This document shows positions 61,693 through 64,000 of a DNA stretch of 64,000 nt, in pieces. This DNA is from Chitinophaga parva. GTDB taxonomy: Bacteria > Bacteroidota > Bacteroidia > Chitinophagales > Chitinophagaceae. The number at the start of each line of letters is the position of its first letter. The stretch's first letter is position 1. The stretch is from contig NZ_QCYK01000002.1 in assembly GCF_003071345.1 (NCBI RefSeq), positions 496,001-560,000 of the forward strand, written 5' to 3'. Under the pieces are notes generated by a model. It saw nothing but the letters and a program-made list of their open reading frames with translations. It made no database searches and had not been told where the DNA came from. A program made the translations under genes and the position numbers.

Positions 61693-64000
61693 ATGCAAAA
61701 ATTTACAAATCGATTTTGTACAGGAAGGGCTATGTCCAAAAATATGCTTTTCCTGGCCTGGTTTGTAGCGGGCATCTGCCCGGCGGTACTGGCCGCACAA
61801 TCTTATAAGTCATTGAATGATAAAGTACAGCTGCAAATGGAGCATACAACGGCAGCTGCAGTGGTAAGGGCTTTGCAACAACAGACAAAGTACACGTTTA
61901 TCTACGATCCCGAATACCTCCAGCATTGTAAAGTAAGTGCCCCTCACTTTAACAGCCATTCTATTGCAGACGTGTTACGTTACCTGGATGAAAATGAACC
62001 GATCGATATTGAAATGACAAATGGCAGCACCATTGCACTGCGCCGTGGCCGCCAGGAAAGCGTGGCCGCCAAAGATGGAAAGATCACCGGGAAAATAGTT
62101 GACAATAAGAACGAGCCCCTGCCGGGTGTAACCATCCTGGTAGATGGCGGGAGAGGTGTTATCAGCCAGGCGGATGGCACCTATGAGCTGAACCTGCCTC
62201 CGGGTAATTATACGATCACTTATAGCTTCCTCTCTTATGAAACTAAAAGAGTTACTGATGTGGTGGTGCGCGAAGACGCTAATACGCCGTTGAATGTACT
62301 GCTGCGCAATAGTGGCAGCCGCCTGAAAGAAGTGACCGTAACGGCCAGCTACCGCAAGGCTTCGGTGGAAGGGCTGTATGCGATGCAGAAGAATAATGCA
62401 GCAATGACAGATGGGATCAGTGCTGCACAGATCGCCCGTACCCCGGATAAAAACCTGGGGGAGGTGATGAAGCGGGTAAGCGGGGTATCTACCATGGATA
62501 ACAAATACGTGGTGGTACGTGGCTTGAGTGAGCGGTACAACCAGGCGGTGTTGAACGGCCAGGTGATGCCCAGCACGGAACTGAACCGCAAGAACTTTAG
62601 TTTTAATATACTGCCTACCAACATCGTGGAAAATGTACAGGTAGTTAAAACACTGACACCCGATCACAGTGCCGAATTTGGCGGCGGCTCCGTGGAAGTA
62701 ACCACGCTGGATATACCGTCGTCTGATTTTCTTTACGTACAGGCAGGCACCAGCTACAATGACAATACCACCGGGAAGGATTTTTATTCCGTAGGCCTGG
62801 ACAACCAATCCTACCTCGCTTTACCAGGCAAGAGCCGTTATTTTATGGGGAGCCTGGATTATAAAAGCAACAAGGAAATGTTCCAGCGGTTTGACGCCAG
62901 TGGCAAAAATGTTTCAGCAGTGAATAATAACTGGGGCATTGCCGCGATGAAGGCACCTGTTTCTCAAAATTACCAGCTATCGGCAGGACATGTTTTTAAA
63001 CAGGGGAGCCGTCAAATGGGTATTATGGCTTCCGCCGGGTACCGTAATAATTTTGCTACACAGGATATCGTAATGGCGCAGAACGGTTATTCCCTCGGCG
63101 GTGTAGATGCGTCACAGGGAGTGCTGTTTAACGGGAAGCGCTATGGGTTTAATACTGACCTGGGAGCCACGTTGGGCCTGGGCTATCGCAGTGCCGGCAT
63201 GCGCATGTCACTGCAAACCCTTTACCTGCGCAACCTGGATCAGCCATTTATTTTTGGCGGTGGTGGTGCGGTGAATAATACCCGTGTTAACTCAAGGGGT
63301 TATTATGATATTACCACGCAAACAAATCTTTGGCAGTCGCAGTTAAAAGCAGAATGGGCGCTGGATAAACGGGGGGCAAAACTGAATGCTATGGTAAGCT
63401 ACCTGCGCCTGGATAAGCTGCGCCCGGATAACCACATTTCCCTGAACGATTACCTGCAGCCAGACAGCACAGCGCCTTATAATTACAATATTGATGCGGG
63501 TAACGCCCCTTATCTCGCCATGGGCTCACTACGCCAGTGGAACAGGGCCCTGGAGCGCAATACCAGCTGGGAGTTGAGCTACGCAACACCGTTTAAATTC
63601 AATATCGGGAACCTGCCGCTTGAAAACTCGTTGAAGGTAGGCTATTGGGGTGCTTACAAAGACCGGTCGTTTTACGTAGTGCGCTCATATTCCCAGTTTA
63701 ACAATAACGGCATTTTTGTACCGATCTCACAGGCTTTCTCTGCTGACTATGATCTGAAATTTGATTTTGACCGCCAGTATGGCGATAACTTTCGCGCAGC
63801 TATTGGTCAGCATGCAGGCTATGTGATGCTGGACAATAAGATCGGTAAATTCAGGCTGATCTGGGGTGTGCGTGGTGAATATTATGACCTGAACAAGATC
63901 GGCAGTGCATTGGATAGTGCAAAGCAGGCACTGATTGCAGCGAATGGGGGGAAAGATGACCTGGATTTCTCCGCCATCCAGCATATTGAAAAGCCTTTCC
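61693..64000 (+). CDS. TonB-dependent receptor with STN domain (3' partial)
   Basis: An open frame of 769 codons that runs off the right edge. In order: basic start and hydrophobic signal (about 18-35, ending LAAQ), STN domain (about 45-115; AAAVVRALQQQTKYTFIYDPEYL), carboxypeptidase-regulatory-like domain (about 128-210; GKITGKIVDNKNEPLPGVTI), plug (about 225-345; NLGEVMKRVSGVS, and PDHSAEFGGGSVEV), then barrel strands. The STN domain pairs it with the FecR upstream. The plug resembles receptors with a GGGSVEV-type plug (FecA/CirA-like) rather than SusC, and no SusD is visible. Substrate unknown. Confidence 0.9.
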   Translation, partial: MQKFTNRFCTGRAMSKNMLFLAWFVAGICPAVLAAQSYKSLNDKVQLQMEHTTAAAVVRALQQQTKYTFIYDPEYLQHCKVSAPHFNSHSIADVLRYLDENEPIDIEMTNGSTIALRRGRQESVAAKDGKITGKIVDNKNEPLPGVTILVDGGRGVISQADGTYELNLPPGNYTITYSFLSYETKRVTDVVVREDANTPLNVLLRNSGSRLKEVTVTASYRKASVEGLYAMQKNNAAMTDGISAAQIARTPDKNLGEVMKRVSGVSTMDNKYVVVRGLSERYNQAVLNGQVMPSTELNRKNFSFNILPTNIVENVQVVKTLTPDHSAEFGGGSVEVTTLDIPSSDFLYVQAGTSYNDNTTGKDFYSVGLDNQSYLALPGKSRYFMGSLDYKSNKEMFQRFDASGKNVSAVNNNWGIAAMKAPVSQNYQLSAGHVFKQGSRQMGIMASAGYRNNFATQDIVMAQNGYSLGGVDASQGVLFNGKRYGFNTDLGATLGLGYRSAGMRMSLQTLYLRNLDQPFIFGGGGAVNNTRVNSRGYYDITTQTNLWQSQLKAEWALDKRGAKLNAMVSYLRLDKLRPDNHISLNDYLQPDSTAPYNYNIDAGNAPYLAMGSLRQWNRALERNTSWELSYATPFKFNIGNLPLENSLKVGYWGAYKDRSFYVVRSYSQFNNNGIFVPISQAFSADYDLKFDFDRQYGDNFRAAIGQHAGYVMLDNKIGKFRLIWGVRGEYYDLNKIGSALDSAKQALIAANGGKDDLDFSAIQHIEKPF

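Overview
This window looks like chromosome from a Bacteroidota member of the Chitinophagaceae, most likely Chitinophaga or a close relative. The signs are TAnnTTTG-type promoter -7 boxes, a SusC/SusD pair with an STN domain and an ECF sigma/FecR system, a type IX secretion (CHU_C-type) cargo protein, a futalosine-type UbiA homologue, and a large flexirubin/aryl-polyene pigment cluster. By eye the GC content is a little above 50%. I saw no rRNA, tRNA, CRISPR array, phage or insertion sequence.

1-21,940: most of a flexirubin-type aryl-polyene operon, all on the + strand; its left end lies outside the window. It holds an LpxL-like acyltransferase, two hotdog dehydratases with complementary half active sites, a thioesterase, two complete ketosynthases, a catalytically dead ketosynthase (chain-length-factor type) and a half-length ketosynthase-like protein, an ACP with its AcpS-type activating enzyme, and a PaaK-like ligase. 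It also holds a methyltransferase, a flavin-dependent halogenase-like protein, a CrtI-like oxidoreductase, a C45 Ntn-hydrolase, a LolA-like carrier, a lipoprotein, a deacetylase, a GT2-DUF2062 glycosyltransferase, and a three-part MMPL/PlsC/methyltransferase fusion. Together they could activate an aryl starter, extend it to a polyene, decorate and acylate it, and move it to the outer membrane. No ketoreductase and no dialkylresorcinol (DarA/DarB) genes are in view. Several gaps in this operon carry arrays of a 7-bp unit, CCTRRGA.

22,041-31,608: divergent LacI and AraC regulators, then an ECF sigma - FecR - SusC - SusD nutrient-uptake locus. 31,646-36,274: esterase, M1 metallopeptidase, HupE/UreJ-like protein and a DUF6702-type protein. 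36,275-36,728: a gene-free gap with two operator-like sites and two intrinsic terminators. 36,729-42,147: mutS, a TrmH-family methyltransferase, a UbiA-like prenyltransferase, ruvX and def. 42,215-46,200: ECF sigma, RskA-type anti-sigma factor, a small orphan copy of the anti-sigma N-terminal domain, and a type IX cargo protein. 46,589-51,582: RluA-family pseudouridine synthase, lipB, a secreted protein, a PLP-dependent deaminase-like enzyme and a nucleotidyltransferase.

51,686-59,924: branched-chain amino-acid operon ilvE-ilvD-ilvB-ilvN-ilvC-ilvA. It is preceded by a complete transcription attenuator: a perfect promoter, a 40-codon leader peptide with nine consecutive Leu/Val/Ile codons, and mutually exclusive antiterminator and terminator hairpins. 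The ilvC-ilvA gap folds into a nested inverted repeat. 60,092-64,000: a DoxX-family protein, a FecR without an adjacent sigma factor, and a TonB-dependent receptor cut by the window end.
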